From Alphaproteobacteria bacterium (lineage in GTDB: Bacteria; Pseudomonadota; Alphaproteobacteria; Rhodobacterales; Rhodobacteraceae), in NCBI GenBank assembly GCA_016869835.1, contig VGDH01000016.1, positions 1 to 36,133 of the forward strand: a DNA stretch of 36,133 bases. The letters are read 5' to 3'. The notes beneath the pieces are model-generated. The model made no database searches and was not told the origin of the DNA. It worked only from the letters and a program-made list of their open reading frames with translations. A program made the translations under genes and the position numbers. Positions 25,260-34,266 of this stretch are shown piece after piece (within the stretch, counting starts at the first letter, position 1; each line of letters opens with the position of its first letter).

Positions 25260-26956
25260 GCCTGCAAGACCTCGGGCGTCAGGGCATAAAGCCCGGCGGC
25301 CCCTTCCTGCACCTGGGCCAGAGCGGCCGCATAATCGGGCATCAGCCGGCGGATATAGACCCGCGCCAGATCGGCCCGCGCGGGCGCGGCCATGGCGGCC
25401 CTCAGGTGGAAATGCCCGCCCAGAACCCGTGCGAAGGCGCGCAGATAAGGCGCGGCGCCCGCGTTGCGATCCTCGGCCCCTTGGGCCAGCAAGACATCGG
25501 TCCCCTCGCGCAGGGCCTCGGCCGCGTTCCAGACCGGCGTGGCCAGATCAGGCCAGCGGCCGCGCGCCGCCTCGGCGCCTGCCTCGATCTCGTCGATCAG
25601 CCGAAAGACGGCCTCGCCCCCGTCCATCATCTTGCGCCCTACCAGATCCATCGCCTGAATTCCGTTGGTGCCTTCATAGATCGTCGTTACCCGCACGTCG
25701 CGCAGAAACTGCGCCGCGCCGGTGTCCTCGATGAACCCCATGCCGCCCTGCACCTGCACGCCAATCTGCGCCACCAGATTGCCCACCTCGGTGCCGTAAG
25801 ACTTCGCAATCGGCGTCAAAAGCGCGGCGCGGGCCTGCCATGTGGGGTCGGCCGTGGCCGTTCCCATGTCGATGGCCACCGCACAGGCCAGCGCAATGGC
25901 ACGGGCGGCAAAGGTTTCAGCCTTCATCTCGGCCAACATGCGGCGCACATCGGCATGGTCGATGATTGCCGTCGCACCAAAAGGAGTCCGGCCCTGCTTG
26001 CGCTCGATCGCATGGGCCAGCGCCTGCTGAAACGCCGCCTCGGCGATCGAAACGCCCTGCACCCCGACGCCCAGCCTGGCATTGTTCATCATGGTGAACA
26101 TCGCCGCCAACCCCTTGTGCGGCGCGCCAATCAGCCAACCCTTCGCGCGCTCATACTGCATGACCGCGGTCGGAGAGCCGTTCAGCCCCAGCTTGTGTTC
26201 AAGGCTGACCACCTTGACGCCATTGCGCGCACCGAGTTTTCCCGCCGCATCGGGAATGATCTTGGGCACCATGAACAGGCTGATCCCGCGCGACCCTTCC
26301 ACCGCGTCGGGCAAGCGGGCCAGAACCAGATGGCAGACGTTCTCGGTGAAATCATTGTCGGCCCAGGAGATATAGATCTTCTGCCCGCTGATCGCATAGG
26401 TGCGATCGCCCAAAGGCTCGGCCTTGGTGCGCAAGGCCCCCACATCGCTGCCGGCCTGCGGTTCGGTCAGGTTCATGGTGGCGCACCAGTCACCTGAAAT
26501 CATGCGCGGAATGTAGAGCGCCTTGATCTCGTCGCTGGCGTGATGTTCCAGGGCCTCGATCTGGCCTTGCGTCATCAACGGGTTCATTTGCAGCGCCATG
26601 CAGGCCGACCCCAGCATCTCGTTGACGCATGAGGTCAGCGCCATCGGCAGGCCCATGCCGCCATGCGCGGGACTTGCCGCCATGCCCACCCAGCCCCCGG
26701 CAGTGATCGCGCGGTAGCCCTCGGCAAAGCCGGGCGAGGTGCGCACCCGATCGCCGTCAAGCCGGGCCGGATGGGTATCGCCCACCCGGTTCAAGGGGGC
26801 GAGCGTTTCTTCACTCAGCCGCCCGGCCTCGGCCAGAATGGCTGTCACCGTCTCGGGGCTGGCCTCGGCAAAACGCGGGGTGGCGGCCACATCGGCAAAG
26901 CCTGCGACATGGTCCAGCACGAAATGCAATTCGGTCAGGGGGGCGCGGTAGGGCAT
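25256..26956 (-). CDS. Acyl-CoA dehydrogenase (long DmdC-like/FadE type)
   Basis: A 566-residue FAD-dependent acyl-CoA dehydrogenase with the extra C-terminal domain. It opens with MPYRAPLTELHFVLDHV, as in the DmdC/FadE subgroup. Conserved parts are MNLTEPQAGSDVGALRT, ISGQKIYISWAD, and RVTTIYEGTNGIQAMDL, where Glu428 (YEGTNG) fits the catalytic base. It introduces the 2,3 double bond in acyl-CoA and passes electrons to ETF. The substrate may be a fatty acyl-CoA or 3-methylthiopropionyl-CoA; sequence alone does not decide. ATG 26954-26956 has GAGG upstream; the open frame to 27073 is rejected. The downstream MBL gene overlaps it. Confidence 0.92.
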   Translation of the reverse strand: MPYRAPLTELHFVLDHVAGFADVAATPRFAEASPETVTAILAEAGRLSEETLAPLNRVGDTHPARLDGDRVRTSPGFAEGYRAITAGGWVGMAASPAHGGMGLPMALTSCVNEMLGSACMALQMNPLMTQGQIEALEHHASDEIKALYIPRMISGDWCATMNLTEPQAGSDVGALRTKAEPLGDRTYAISGQKIYISWADNDFTENVCHLVLARLPDAVEGSRGISLFMVPKIIPDAAGKLGARNGVKVVSLEHKLGLNGSPTAVMQYERAKGWLIGAPHKGLAAMFTMMNNARLGVGVQGVSIAEAAFQQALAHAIERKQGRTPFGATAIIDHADVRRMLAEMKAETFAARAIALACAVAIDMGTATADPTWQARAALLTPIAKSYGTEVGNLVAQIGVQVQGGMGFIEDTGAAQFLRDVRVTTIYEGTNGIQAMDLVGRKMMDGGEAVFRLIDEIEAGAEAARGRWPDLATPVWNAAEALREGTDVLLAQGAEDRNAGAAPYLRAFARVLGGHFHLRAAMAAPARADLARVYIRRLMPDYAAALAQVQEGAAGLYALTPEVLQA

Positions 26957-26985
26957 GAAAACCTCGGCTCGGGCAGGCCAGCTTC

Positions 26986-27014
26986 TTGGCAAAAGGGTTT
27001 GGGGCGGGTATGGC
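26986..27014 (+). promoter_or_regulatory. Candidate sigma-70 promoter for tsaC
   Basis: TTGGCA (26986-26991) and TATGGC (27009-27014) are separated by 17 bases, about 58 bases upstream of the tsaC start, within the gap between the divergent acyl-CoA dehydrogenase and tsaC genes. Confidence 0.5.
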
Positions 27015-27071
27015 GCCTTCGGATAGCCTAGCTGCCGCGCCCTTTCTCGCAACCCCAACGCTGCGTCACGC

Positions 27072-28046
27072 ATGACCCGGACCGAAACGCTTCTTCCTGA
27101 TGCCCCGGGCCTTGCCCGCGCCGTCCAGATCCTGCGGACGGGCGGGCTTGTCGCCTTTCCGACCGAAACGGTCTATGGCTTGGGCGGGGATGCACGCAAC
27201 AGCCGCGCCGTGGCCGGGATTTACGAGGCCAAGGGTCGCCCCCGTTTCAACCCGCTGATCGTGCATGTCGCCGATCTGGCGATGGCCGAAACCTTTGCCG
27301 TATTTGACAGCCGCGCCCGCGCGCTGGCCGCGGCCTTCTGGCCCGGCCCTCTGACGCTGGTGCTGACCTTGCGCCCCGATACCGGCCTGTCGCCGCTGGT
27401 GAGGGCTGAACTGGATACGGTCGCGATCCGCGTCCCGGCCCATCCCGTGGCGCAGGCGCTGATCCGCGCCTATTGCGGCCCTTTGGCTGCGCCTTCTGCC
27501 AATCCGTCGGGCAGGGTTTCGCCAACCCGGGCCGAGCATGTCGCACAAGGGCTTTCGGGCCGTATCGCCGCCATCCTGGATGGCGGCCCCTGCGCTGTCG
27601 GGGTGGAATCGACTATCCTTGGCCTTGCCGGTGAGGCCAAACTCTTGCGTCCCGGCGGGGTGGCGATGGAAGAGATCGAGGCGCGCATCGGCCCCGTCGC
27701 CCTGCATCAACCGGGCGAGGCGCTGACCGCGCCGGGCCAGTTGGCCAGCCATTACGCCCCCGCTGCCGCCTTGTCGCTGAACTGCGGGCCAGAGCCGGAT
27801 GCGGTGCATCTTGGCTTTGGTCCCGGTGCGGAAGGCATTGCACGCGTCACGCTGAACCTGTCACCCGCAGGCAGTCTGACCGAGGCGGCGGCCAATCTGT
27901 TTCACATGCTGCGCGAGGCGGACCGGCTTGCAGGGCCGAAGGGCCGCATCACCGCCGCCCCGATCCCCGATCACGGGATTGGCCGGGCGATCAATGACCG
28001 CCTTGCCCGCGCCGCAGCCCCTCGGCCAAGCGATGGATCCGCCTAA
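27072..28046 (+). CDS. L-threonylcarbamoyladenylate synthase (Sua5 type)
   Basis: Makes threonylcarbamoyl-AMP from threonine, bicarbonate and ATP for the t6A modification of ANN-decoding tRNAs. The 324-residue length shows the two-domain Sua5 form. The N-terminal YrdC domain has AFPTETVYGLGGDA (28-41), the nucleotide-binding KGRPRFNPLIVHV and the SAN of APSANPSG. The C-terminal Sua5 domain follows the linker with PGQLASHYAP near residue 215, typical of the family. It converges on the D,D-carboxypeptidase gene, and a short hairpin overlaps its stop at 28045-28061. Confidence 0.94.
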   Translation: MTRTETLLPDAPGLARAVQILRTGGLVAFPTETVYGLGGDARNSRAVAGIYEAKGRPRFNPLIVHVADLAMAETFAVFDSRARALAAAFWPGPLTLVLTLRPDTGLSPLVRAELDTVAIRVPAHPVAQALIRAYCGPLAAPSANPSGRVSPTRAEHVAQGLSGRIAAILDGGPCAVGVESTILGLAGEAKLLRPGGVAMEEIEARIGPVALHQPGEALTAPGQLASHYAPAAALSLNCGPEPDAVHLGFGPGAEGIARVTLNLSPAGSLTEAAANLFHMLREADRLAGPKGRITAAPIPDHGIGRAINDRLARAAAPRPSDGSA

Positions 28047-28106
28047 GGCGCTTTTCGCCTTCGGGATCAAATCTTTTCTTCGGGAATGCGCGCGGTTGTT
28101 GCCCGC

Positions 28107-29648
28107 TCAGCCGCCGGTGGCCTCACCCATGGTAAAGCACATCACGCCGCGCGCCTGCAGCCGCGCGCAGGCCAGATCGGCCTCGCGCTGGGTCAGGCCC
28201 AGCACATTGCCGGTAAAGCCCTGATTGCCGCGCACCACCTTGCGCAAGCCATGGCCGAGCGTCGGCCCTTCGGCCAGGACGGTCTTGGTCAGGAAACGGT
28301 CGGCCTCATTATGGCTGTTGAACTGGCCGATCATCACGCCGTAATGCCGCCCGCCCGAGGTGGACAGGGTTACCACTTCGGTCGCGGTCACCTCTTCCGC
28401 CTCGGCGACCGCTTCGGCGCTGGCGTCATCATAGATTGGCGCCTTGCGCTTTTCGGGACGCGGCGCCACGGCGACAAGGGCCACATTGGTGGTGACCGCC
28501 GGGGCGGCCGTCACGGATAGGGCTGCGGCTTGGCCTTCCAGACTGTCAGCCGGGGGCGGGGTGCCTGCGGCCTCGGCCAAGGCGCCGGCGATGCTGTCCT
28601 GCATGGCGGCAACGACCTCTTCGGCCGCCTCGCCATGTTCGGGGCGTGCTTGCGGGCGGGGCGATGATTTGATTGCCAGCTGCAGCCGGATCGTCTTGGC
28701 CGCGCCGCCTTCAACCTCGGGCAGGGCCTCATCGGCACCATTGCTGGCCACCAAAGCCTCGTCATCGGCAGGAGAAATCTTGGTCGGCGGCTGTTCCTGC
28801 ACATTCTTGCCCGCCTTGCGGAAGCCAAGATTCAGCAGATCGGCCATCTTCGCATTGCGATCGGCGGTGGATTTGCCGCCGAAAACAGTGGCGATGATCC
28901 GCACTCCGCCGCGCTCGGCGCTGCCGGTCAGGTTGAAACCCGCCGCGTCGGTATAGCCGGTCTTGATACCGTCGGCACCCTTGTAGGCGTCCAGGAAACG
29001 GCGGTTCGTGTTGTTGACCTGGGCGATGCCTGCATCGGTCGAGCGGCGCGAAAAGATGTTGTAGTATTGGGGGAAATCGTAAAACAGATGCCGCCCCAGA
29101 ACCGACATGTCGCGCGGGGTGGACAAATGCCCCTTGGCCGTCAGGCCGTGGGCATTCTTGAAGGTGGTGTCCTTCATGCCCAAGGCGCGCGCGGCCTTGG
29201 TCATGCGCGCGGCGAATTTTTCGTGGTTGCCGCTGATATGGTCGCCAATCGCGGCTGCAGCGTCATTAGCCGATTTCACCGCTGCGGCCCGGATCAGATA
29301 GCGCAGCTGGATCTTCTGCCCCGCCTTAAGCCCCAGACGCGACGGCGGCTGCGCGGCCGCATATTTCGAGACCGTGATCATGGTATCCAGCGACAGCCGA
29401 CCGCGCTCGATCTCTTCAAAGGCGATGTAAAGCGTCATCATCTTTGTCAGCGAGGCCGGATGCGCCCGGGTTTCGCTGTTTTCCGAATAAAGCGTTTCAC
29501 CCGTGCGGGCGTCCATCACATGGGCCGCATAGGGTGCCGCGTTGGCAGGCTGCGGGCCAGAACAGGCCGCAATCAGCGAAAACGCTGTCAGAATAGCGAA
29601 ATCACGGACATACTGCCCAAGACGGAGCGTCGTTGCCTTGCCGATCAT
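28107..29648 (-). CDS. D-alanyl-D-alanine carboxypeptidase with C-terminal SPOR domain
   Basis: A 513-residue periplasmic penicillin-binding protein of the peptidase S11 group that removes the terminal D-Ala of peptidoglycan stem peptides. The active-site motifs are SLTK (66-69), SAN (126-128) and KTG (229-231). A long Ala/Pro/Glu-rich linker (about 300-425) leads to a C-terminal SPOR-like domain (about 430-513, YGVMIGQFNSHNEADRFL), which binds denuded septal glycan. The N-terminal signal contains IAAC (26-29), a possible lipobox, although signal peptidase I cleavage after NAA is also possible. ATG 29646-29648 is preceded by GAGG. Confidence 0.93.
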   Translation of the reverse strand: MIGKATTLRLGQYVRDFAILTAFSLIAACSGPQPANAAPYAAHVMDARTGETLYSENSETRAHPASLTKMMTLYIAFEEIERGRLSLDTMITVSKYAAAQPPSRLGLKAGQKIQLRYLIRAAAVKSANDAAAAIGDHISGNHEKFAARMTKAARALGMKDTTFKNAHGLTAKGHLSTPRDMSVLGRHLFYDFPQYYNIFSRRSTDAGIAQVNNTNRRFLDAYKGADGIKTGYTDAAGFNLTGSAERGGVRIIATVFGGKSTADRNAKMADLLNLGFRKAGKNVQEQPPTKISPADDEALVASNGADEALPEVEGGAAKTIRLQLAIKSSPRPQARPEHGEAAEEVVAAMQDSIAGALAEAAGTPPPADSLEGQAAALSVTAAPAVTTNVALVAVAPRPEKRKAPIYDDASAEAVAEAEEVTATEVVTLSTSGGRHYGVMIGQFNSHNEADRFLTKTVLAEGPTLGHGLRKVVRGNQGFTGNVLGLTQREADLACARLQARGVMCFTMGEATGG

Positions 29649-29796
29649 GTTCTGCCTCAATGCCCCCTTTTGGCGGGAGCTTATCTTTTGTCAGGATGAG
29701 AGTAGCACGGGTTTCCAAACCGGAAAACCCCTTAGTTTCAATGACTTTCGCAAAGTTTCTCATGGTTGCATTTTGCACGCATCGCGTGCGTCACCA

Positions 29797-30504
29797 CTAG
29801 GTATTGTGGTGCTTGGCCAGTTTCTCCACCAGATCGGGCAGGGGAGAGAGGTCGGCCATCTCGTGAAAGCGGCGGTGCCCGATGGGGGGCTCAGCCTGTT
29901 CCAAGGCCCATGTGAGCCCATGGGGCACATGCACCCCCCAGCCTCCGGCCGCCAGCATGGGCAGCACGTCGGATTTGAGCGAATTGCCCACCATCACGCC
30001 CTGATCGGCCCCGGTGCCATGGCGGGCAAAGGCAGCGCTATAGACCCCGGGGGTCTTGTCCGACACGATTTCGACCCCATCGAACAGATCGCCCAGCCCC
30101 GATTGCGCAAGTTTGCGTTCCTGATCCAGAAGATCGCCCTTGGTGATCAAGACCACGCGGTATTCGGCCGCAAGGGCGGTGACCGTCGCACGGGCATGGG
30201 GCAAAAGCTCGACCGGGTGTTCCAGCATCTCCCACCCCGCCGCAAGGATCTCGCCGATCACCGATGCCGGAACCCGGCCTTGGGAAACCTCGATGGCGGT
30301 TTCGATCATCGACAGGGTGAAGCCTTTGACGCCAAAACCATAATGGCCCAGATTGCGTCGCTCGGCCGCCAGCAGGCGGTCGTGCAGATGGTCGGGTGGC
30401 GAATGGTCGGCCAAAAGCGTGGTGAACCGGTCCTGGGTCAGCCGAAAGAAGGTTTCATTGTGCCAAAGCGTGTCATCGGCATCAAACCCGATCGTGGTCA
30501 GCAT
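29797..30504 (-). CDS. HAD-superfamily hydrolase
   Basis: A 235-residue haloacid-dehalogenase-type phosphatase. Motif I is FDADDTLWH (Asp8 nucleophile, Asp10), motif II is the Thr in LITKGD, motif III the Lys in SDKTPGVY, and motif [13 protein letters not shown]. The cap insertion between motifs I and II marks subclass I. The substrate is unknown. The start ATG 30502-30504 follows AAGGAGAT, so the open frame extending to 30711 is rejected. It is divergent from clpS, 112 bases apart. Confidence 0.9.
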   Translation of the reverse strand: MLTTIGFDADDTLWHNETFFRLTQDRFTTLLADHSPPDHLHDRLLAAERRNLGHYGFGVKGFTLSMIETAIEVSQGRVPASVIGEILAAGWEMLEHPVELLPHARATVTALAAEYRVVLITKGDLLDQERKLAQSGLGDLFDGVEIVSDKTPGVYSAAFARHGTGADQGVMVGNSLKSDVLPMLAAGGWGVHVPHGLTWALEQAEPPIGHRRFHEMADLSPLPDLVEKLAKHHNT

Positions 30505-30546
30505 GGGGATCTCCTTCGCTGCACAGAGTTTGCGGGAAGGGGGCCT

Positions 30547-30575
30547 TTGCGCAAGCCGGAAATCCGCTATATTAC
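30547..30575 (+). promoter_or_regulatory. Candidate sigma-70 promoter for clpS
   Basis: TTGCGC (30547-30552) and TATTAC (30570-30575) are separated by 17 bases and lie about 40 bases upstream of the clpS start. This is one of the better-matching promoters in the window. Confidence 0.55.
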
Positions 30576-30616
30576 GCTGCGAGACATTTGCGTGCGAATC
30601 CCAAGGTGAGGCCTCC

Positions 30617-30967
30617 GTGGCAGTAACGCCCTTTACCCTGTCTGACAAAGATGGCGGGTCCGGTGACACCGGCCCGGATTTCGGGCTATTGACCAAGACT
30701 AAGACGCGCACCCAGCGCCCGCCGCTTTATAAGGTGATGCTGTTGAACGACGATTACACACCGATGGAATTCGTCGTGCATATCCTTGAGCGGTTTTTCG
30801 GCCTCAATCACGCGCAGGCCTTTGAAATCATGCTGACGGTGCACAAGAAAGGGCTCGCGGTGGTGGGTGTGTTCTCGTATGAGATCGCCGAAACCAAGGT
30901 GGCCCAGGTGATGGATTTCGCCCGCCGCCACCAGCATCCGCTGCAATGCACGATGGAAAAGGAGTAG
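30617..30967 (+). CDS. clpS: ATP-dependent Clp protease adaptor ClpS
   Basis: A 116-residue adaptor that binds N-degron substrates and hands them to ClpAP. The core has [20 protein letters not shown] (binding-pocket Asn-Asp-Asp), [19 protein letters not shown] and [10 protein letters not shown] at the end. The start is a GTG at 30617, with GGTGAGG upstream; the frame is open far further back but without coding features. clpA is not the next gene here. An RsmC-like methyltransferase gene follows after 21 bases. Confidence 0.95.
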   Translation: MAVTPFTLSDKDGGSGDTGPDFGLLTKTKTRTQRPPLYKVMLLNDDYTPMEFVVHILERFFGLNHAQAFEIMLTVHKKGLAVVGVFSYEIAETKVAQVMDFARRHQHPLQCTMEKE

Positions 30968-30988
30968 GCCGCAAGGCCGCACCAGACC

Positions 30989-31972
30989 ATGCGATCTGCC
31001 CGTTTGGAAATGGCGCTGGCAAGCGGTGCCTTCGTCTTGCCGCCCCTTGGCGACATCGTGGTTCTGTCGCCGCAGGCCGGGGATGATCTGTCGGCGCTGC
31101 CCAAGGCCCGTGTCGTGGTGCTGACCGGGTTCAAGCCGGATTTCGATCATTTTCAGGCGCAAGGTTTTCGGATGGACGGCGGTCAGCCCTTGGCCGCGGT
31201 GGTTTGCCTGCCCCGCGCAAGGGCCGAGGCGCTGGCGCTGATTGCCCAAGCGTCGGGCCTTCTGCCCGCAGGCGCGCCGATCCTTCTGGATGGGCAAAAG
31301 ACCGACGGGATCGACTCGATGCTGAAACTGGCCCGCGCCGCTGGCTTTGCGCCGGGCGAGGTGATCTCGAAAGCCCACGGCAAGGCGGCTGTGCTTCAAG
31401 CCGGGCCGCAGCCCGAAGGCTGGGCCGCCACCCCGCGCCAGATCGAAGGCGGTTTTGTCACCCTGCCGGGCGTGTTTTCCGCCGATGCGCCGGATCGCGG
31501 ATCGGTCCTTCTGGCGGCGGCGCTGCCCGACAGGCTTTATGGCCGCGTGGCCGATCTTGGGGCGGGGTGGGGCTATCTGGCCCGCGCGATCCTTGTTCGC
31601 GCAGATGTCACATCGCTGGATCTGGTCGAGGCCGACCGCGCCGCGCTGGATTGCGCACGCGCCAATGTCACCGATCCCCGCGCCCGCTTTCATTGGGCTG
31701 ACGCCACCCGTTTCAAGCCTGCCCAGCCCTGGGATGCGGTGGTGATGAACCCGCCCTTCCACATCAGCCGCGCCGCCGATCCCGAACTGGGCGCGGCCTT
31801 TCTGCGCGCCGCCCATCGCAGCCTTTTGCCGGGTGGCACGCTTTGGCTGGTGGCAAACCGCCATCTGCCCTATAATCGCATCCTGACTCCGCTGTTTCGC
31901 ACGGTCGAGGAGATCGGCGGCGACGCCGTGTTCCGCCTGACCCGCGCCGCCCATCCGATCCGGGCGCGTTGA
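30989..31972 (+). CDS. RsmC-like class I methyltransferase (16S rRNA guanine-N2)
   Basis: A 327-residue protein with the two-domain RsmC/RlmG layout: a degenerate N-terminal methyltransferase-like half and a C-terminal catalytic half with ADLGAGWGYLARAI (motif I, near 189-202) and VVMNPPFH (motif IV, NPPF for amino-group methylation). The family methylates G1207 of 16S rRNA or a related guanine. The precise target is inferred. It lies 21 bases after clpS and 20 bases before an SDR gene on the same strand. Confidence 0.85.
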   Translation: MRSARLEMALASGAFVLPPLGDIVVLSPQAGDDLSALPKARVVVLTGFKPDFDHFQAQGFRMDGGQPLAAVVCLPRARAEALALIAQASGLLPAGAPILLDGQKTDGIDSMLKLARAAGFAPGEVISKAHGKAAVLQAGPQPEGWAATPRQIEGGFVTLPGVFSADAPDRGSVLLAAALPDRLYGRVADLGAGWGYLARAILVRADVTSLDLVEADRAALDCARANVTDPRARFHWADATRFKPAQPWDAVVMNPPFHISRAADPELGAAFLRAAHRSLLPGGTLWLVANRHLPYNRILTPLFRTVEEIGGDAVFRLTRAAHPIRAR

Positions 31973-31992
31973 GCCAATCGAAAGGTTTTCCC

Positions 31993-32811
31993 ATGTCCTT
32001 TTCCATCACCGGCAAGACCGCCATCGTGACCGGCGCGGCCAATGGCATCGGTCTGGCCATTGCCCGGCATTTTGTCGACAAGGGCGCGAATGTGATGTTT
32101 GCCGACATGGATGAGGCGCGTCTGGCCGATGAGATCGGCGAAGAGGCGCGCGGCGATGCGCCGGTGCGGATGTTCGCGGGCGATCTGCGCCAGAAGCTTA
32201 CCATCGCAAACCTGCTTTCGGCCACGATCGACGCCTTTGACCGCGTGGATATCCTTGTCAATGCAAGCCGCATGATGCGTGTCTCTGACCCTTTGAAGGT
32301 TGAGGAAGACGCGGTTGAAGAGATGCTGCAGCAAAACCTGATGACCAGCCTTCGGCTAAGCCAGATGACCGCCAAGCGGATGATCAAACAGGCCGAGGCC
32401 TTGGGCGAGACTGACGGTCCGCGCCCGCCCGCGGGCAGCATCATCAACCTGTCCTCGATTGCCGCGACCCGGACCCAGACCTGCCTTCTGGGCTATTCCA
32501 TCGCCTGCGCGGCGGTCGATCAGATGACACGGTCCTTGGCTGTGGCCTTGGCCCCGCAGGGCATCCGCGTCAATGCGCTTGCCTTCGGTTCGGTGCTGTC
32601 AGGCAGCCTGCAGGCGGCGCTGAAGGAAGAGCCTGACTGGCGCGCCGTGATCGAAGCGGGCACCCCCCTGGGCCGCATCGCCCCTGCGACCGATCTGGTT
32701 GAAACGGTGCAATATCTGGCGTCAGATGCCTCGGCCTTCATGACCGGCCAGATCCTGACGGTGGACGGCGGGCGCAGCCTGATTGATCCGGTGGCGGCCC
32801 CGGCCCATTAA
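31993..32811 (+). CDS. Atypical short-chain dehydrogenase lacking the catalytic lysine
   Basis: A 272-residue SDR-fold protein. The cofactor loop VTGAANGIG (12-20) and the C-terminal TGQILTVDGGRS are classical. The NNAG motif is replaced by VNASRMM (89-95), and the active-site YxxxK reads Y168-S-I-A-C172, with Cys where Lys is expected; Ser154/Ser155 (NLSSIA) is kept. It may bind NAD(P) without normal reductase chemistry, or use an altered mechanism. ATG 31993 follows AAAGG; the in-frame start at 31969 overlaps the upstream gene's end and is less likely. Confidence 0.85.
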   Translation: MSFSITGKTAIVTGAANGIGLAIARHFVDKGANVMFADMDEARLADEIGEEARGDAPVRMFAGDLRQKLTIANLLSATIDAFDRVDILVNASRMMRVSDPLKVEEDAVEEMLQQNLMTSLRLSQMTAKRMIKQAEALGETDGPRPPAGSIINLSSIAATRTQTCLLGYSIACAAVDQMTRSLAVALAPQGIRVNALAFGSVLSGSLQAALKEEPDWRAVIEAGTPLGRIAPATDLVETVQYLASDASAFMTGQILTVDGGRSLIDPVAAPAH

Positions 32812-32848
32812 GGCGACCTGACCCGCGCCAATCGAGCGCCCTCCGGGC

Positions 32849-33238
32849 TCACTCGGGATAGCGGGCATTGCACTGGGCGATCACACCTTCGGCCGCCTTG
32901 GCCAGCGAGGCACGCTTGGCCTGCAGGCTTTGCAGCTTGGCCGCCTCGGCGTTCAAATCCAGCGCCACCTCCTTGTGGACCGTCACCGGAACCCGGTCAA
33001 AACACATCTGGCGTTCCGGCTCTGGCACGGCCTCGGTCGGGCGCGGGGTACAGTCGATCCAGCGCGCTTCGTACTCGGTCACGGTTTCAAAGCCATAGCC
33101 GCGCGCCAGATTGCCTTCGGTTTCACGGATCAGCCGGTCAACCACCTGCAAATCGCGTGTGCCGGAGCTGATGCACTGTTCTTGTGGGGTGCCGCAGGCG
33201 GCAAGGGCCAGAAGGGACAGAAGGATCAGCCGTTTCAT
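32849..33238 (-). CDS. Small lipoprotein, function unknown
   Basis: A 129-residue protein with a lipoprotein signal: MKRLILLSLLALAACG with LAAC at 12-15. The mature part has several Cys residues (CISSG, DCTPRP, MCFDRV, QCNARY), which could form disulfides in the periplasm, and a helical, Lys/Ala-rich C-terminal half (LNAEAAKLQSLQAKRASLAK). I recognise no family. It is divergent from hemF. An in-frame start at 33253 is possible but would lengthen the charged N-terminus. Confidence 0.75.
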   Translation of the reverse strand: MKRLILLSLLALAACGTPQEQCISSGTRDLQVVDRLIRETEGNLARGYGFETVTEYEARWIDCTPRPTEAVPEPERQMCFDRVPVTVHKEVALDLNAEAAKLQSLQAKRASLAKAAEGVIAQCNARYPE

Positions 33239-33314
33239 CAACGCGACTCGCAATTGGCAAAGAGGTCAGACCGACTATAGCGCGCAGCCCGCCCGCTATG
33301 CCATATCATCCGCG

Positions 33315-33343
33315 TTGAGCCTTTGCCCGCCGAGTGCTAGGCA
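33315..33343 (+). promoter_or_regulatory. Candidate promoter for hemF
   Basis: TTGAGC (33315-33320) and TAGGCA (33338-33343) are separated by 17 bases, about 30 bases upstream of the hemF start. No clear FNR-type TTGAT-N4-ATCAA box is seen here. Confidence 0.4.
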
Positions 33344-33371
33344 TGTCCGACATCCGCCACAGAGAGCCCTG

Positions 33372-34241
33372 ATGACCGACGATTTCTCCGCCAAAAAGGC
33401 AAGCGCCGCCGCCTGGTTCCGTTCCCTGCGCGACCGGATCGTCGCCGCCTTCGAAGAGCTTGAGGCCCGCGCTACCCCCGCAGGCCAGACCCCGGTGACC
33501 TTTGAGGTCAGCCCGACCACCCGCGCCGATGATGGCGGTGGCGGCATCATGTCGGTCTTGCGCGGCGGGCGCGTGTTTGAAAAGGTGGGCGTTAATTGGT
33601 CCGAGGTGCATGGAGCCTTGGGCGAGCGTGCGCAAAAGGCGATGACCGCGCGCGGTGTGCCGGGGATGGCCGATGATCCACGCTTCTGGGCCAGCGGCAT
33701 TTCGCTGGTGGCTCATATGGTCAACCCCCATACTCCGGCCGTTCACATGAACACCCGCATGTTCTGGACGCCGGGGGCTTCGTGGTTTGGCGGTGGGGCG
33801 GATCTGAACCCCTGCATCGAATACCCCGAGGACACAGCGCATTTCCACGCCCAGATGCAAGCCGCCTGCGACGCCCATGATCCGGCCTATTACACCCGCT
33901 TCAAGGCTTGGGCCGATGAATATTTCTTCGTGCCCCATCGGGGCCGGGCGCGTGGTGTCGGCGGCATCTTCTATGACGATCTGAACACCGGGAACTGGGA
34001 GGCCGATTTCGCCTTTACCAAAGCCGTCGGCGCGGCTTTCCTGCCCGCTTTCCTTCCGGTCACCGAACGGCGGCTGAACACCCCGTGGAGCGAGGCGGAC
34101 CGCGAAACCCAGCTGATCCACCGTGGGCTTTATGCCGAATACAACCTGGTCTACGACCGTGGCACCAAATTCGGCCTGGAAACCGGCCATGATGCCAATG
34201 CCGTCCTGATGAGCCTGCCGCCGGTGGCCAAATGGACCTGA
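33372..34241 (+). CDS. hemF: Oxygen-dependent coproporphyrinogen-III oxidase
   Basis: Converts coproporphyrinogen III to protoporphyrinogen IX using O2, in haem and bacteriochlorophyll synthesis. The protein is 289 residues from ATG 33372. Conserved parts are GGGGIMSVLRGGRVFEKVGVN-type region near 55-75, MVNPHTPAVHMNTRMF (about 116-131, conserved His), WFGGGADLNPC, HRGRARGVGGIFYDDL and LVYDRGTKFGLETG. The frame is open upstream to 33111, but those residues are not family-like. hemE lies 1.8 kb downstream on the other strand. Confidence 0.96.
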   Translation: MTDDFSAKKASAAAWFRSLRDRIVAAFEELEARATPAGQTPVTFEVSPTTRADDGGGGIMSVLRGGRVFEKVGVNWSEVHGALGERAQKAMTARGVPGMADDPRFWASGISLVAHMVNPHTPAVHMNTRMFWTPGASWFGGGADLNPCIEYPEDTAHFHAQMQAACDAHDPAYYTRFKAWADEYFFVPHRGRARGVGGIFYDDLNTGNWEADFAFTKAVGAAFLPAFLPVTERRLNTPWSEADRETQLIHRGLYAEYNLVYDRGTKFGLETGHDANAVLMSLPPVAKWT

Positions 34242-34266
34242 CCGCGCCTGTCCGGGGGGCGGCGTC

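Noticed and set aside
28045-28061. AAGGCG-CTTTT-CGCCTT hairpin overlapping the tsaC stop
   Set aside because: The stem is short and the T-rich stretch is 10 bases away, so it is a weak terminator candidate only.
29775-29789. Inverted repeat GCACGC-ATC-GCGTGC between the HAD and carboxypeptidase genes
   Set aside because: It has the wrong flanking bases for a reverse-strand terminator and no matching known operator.
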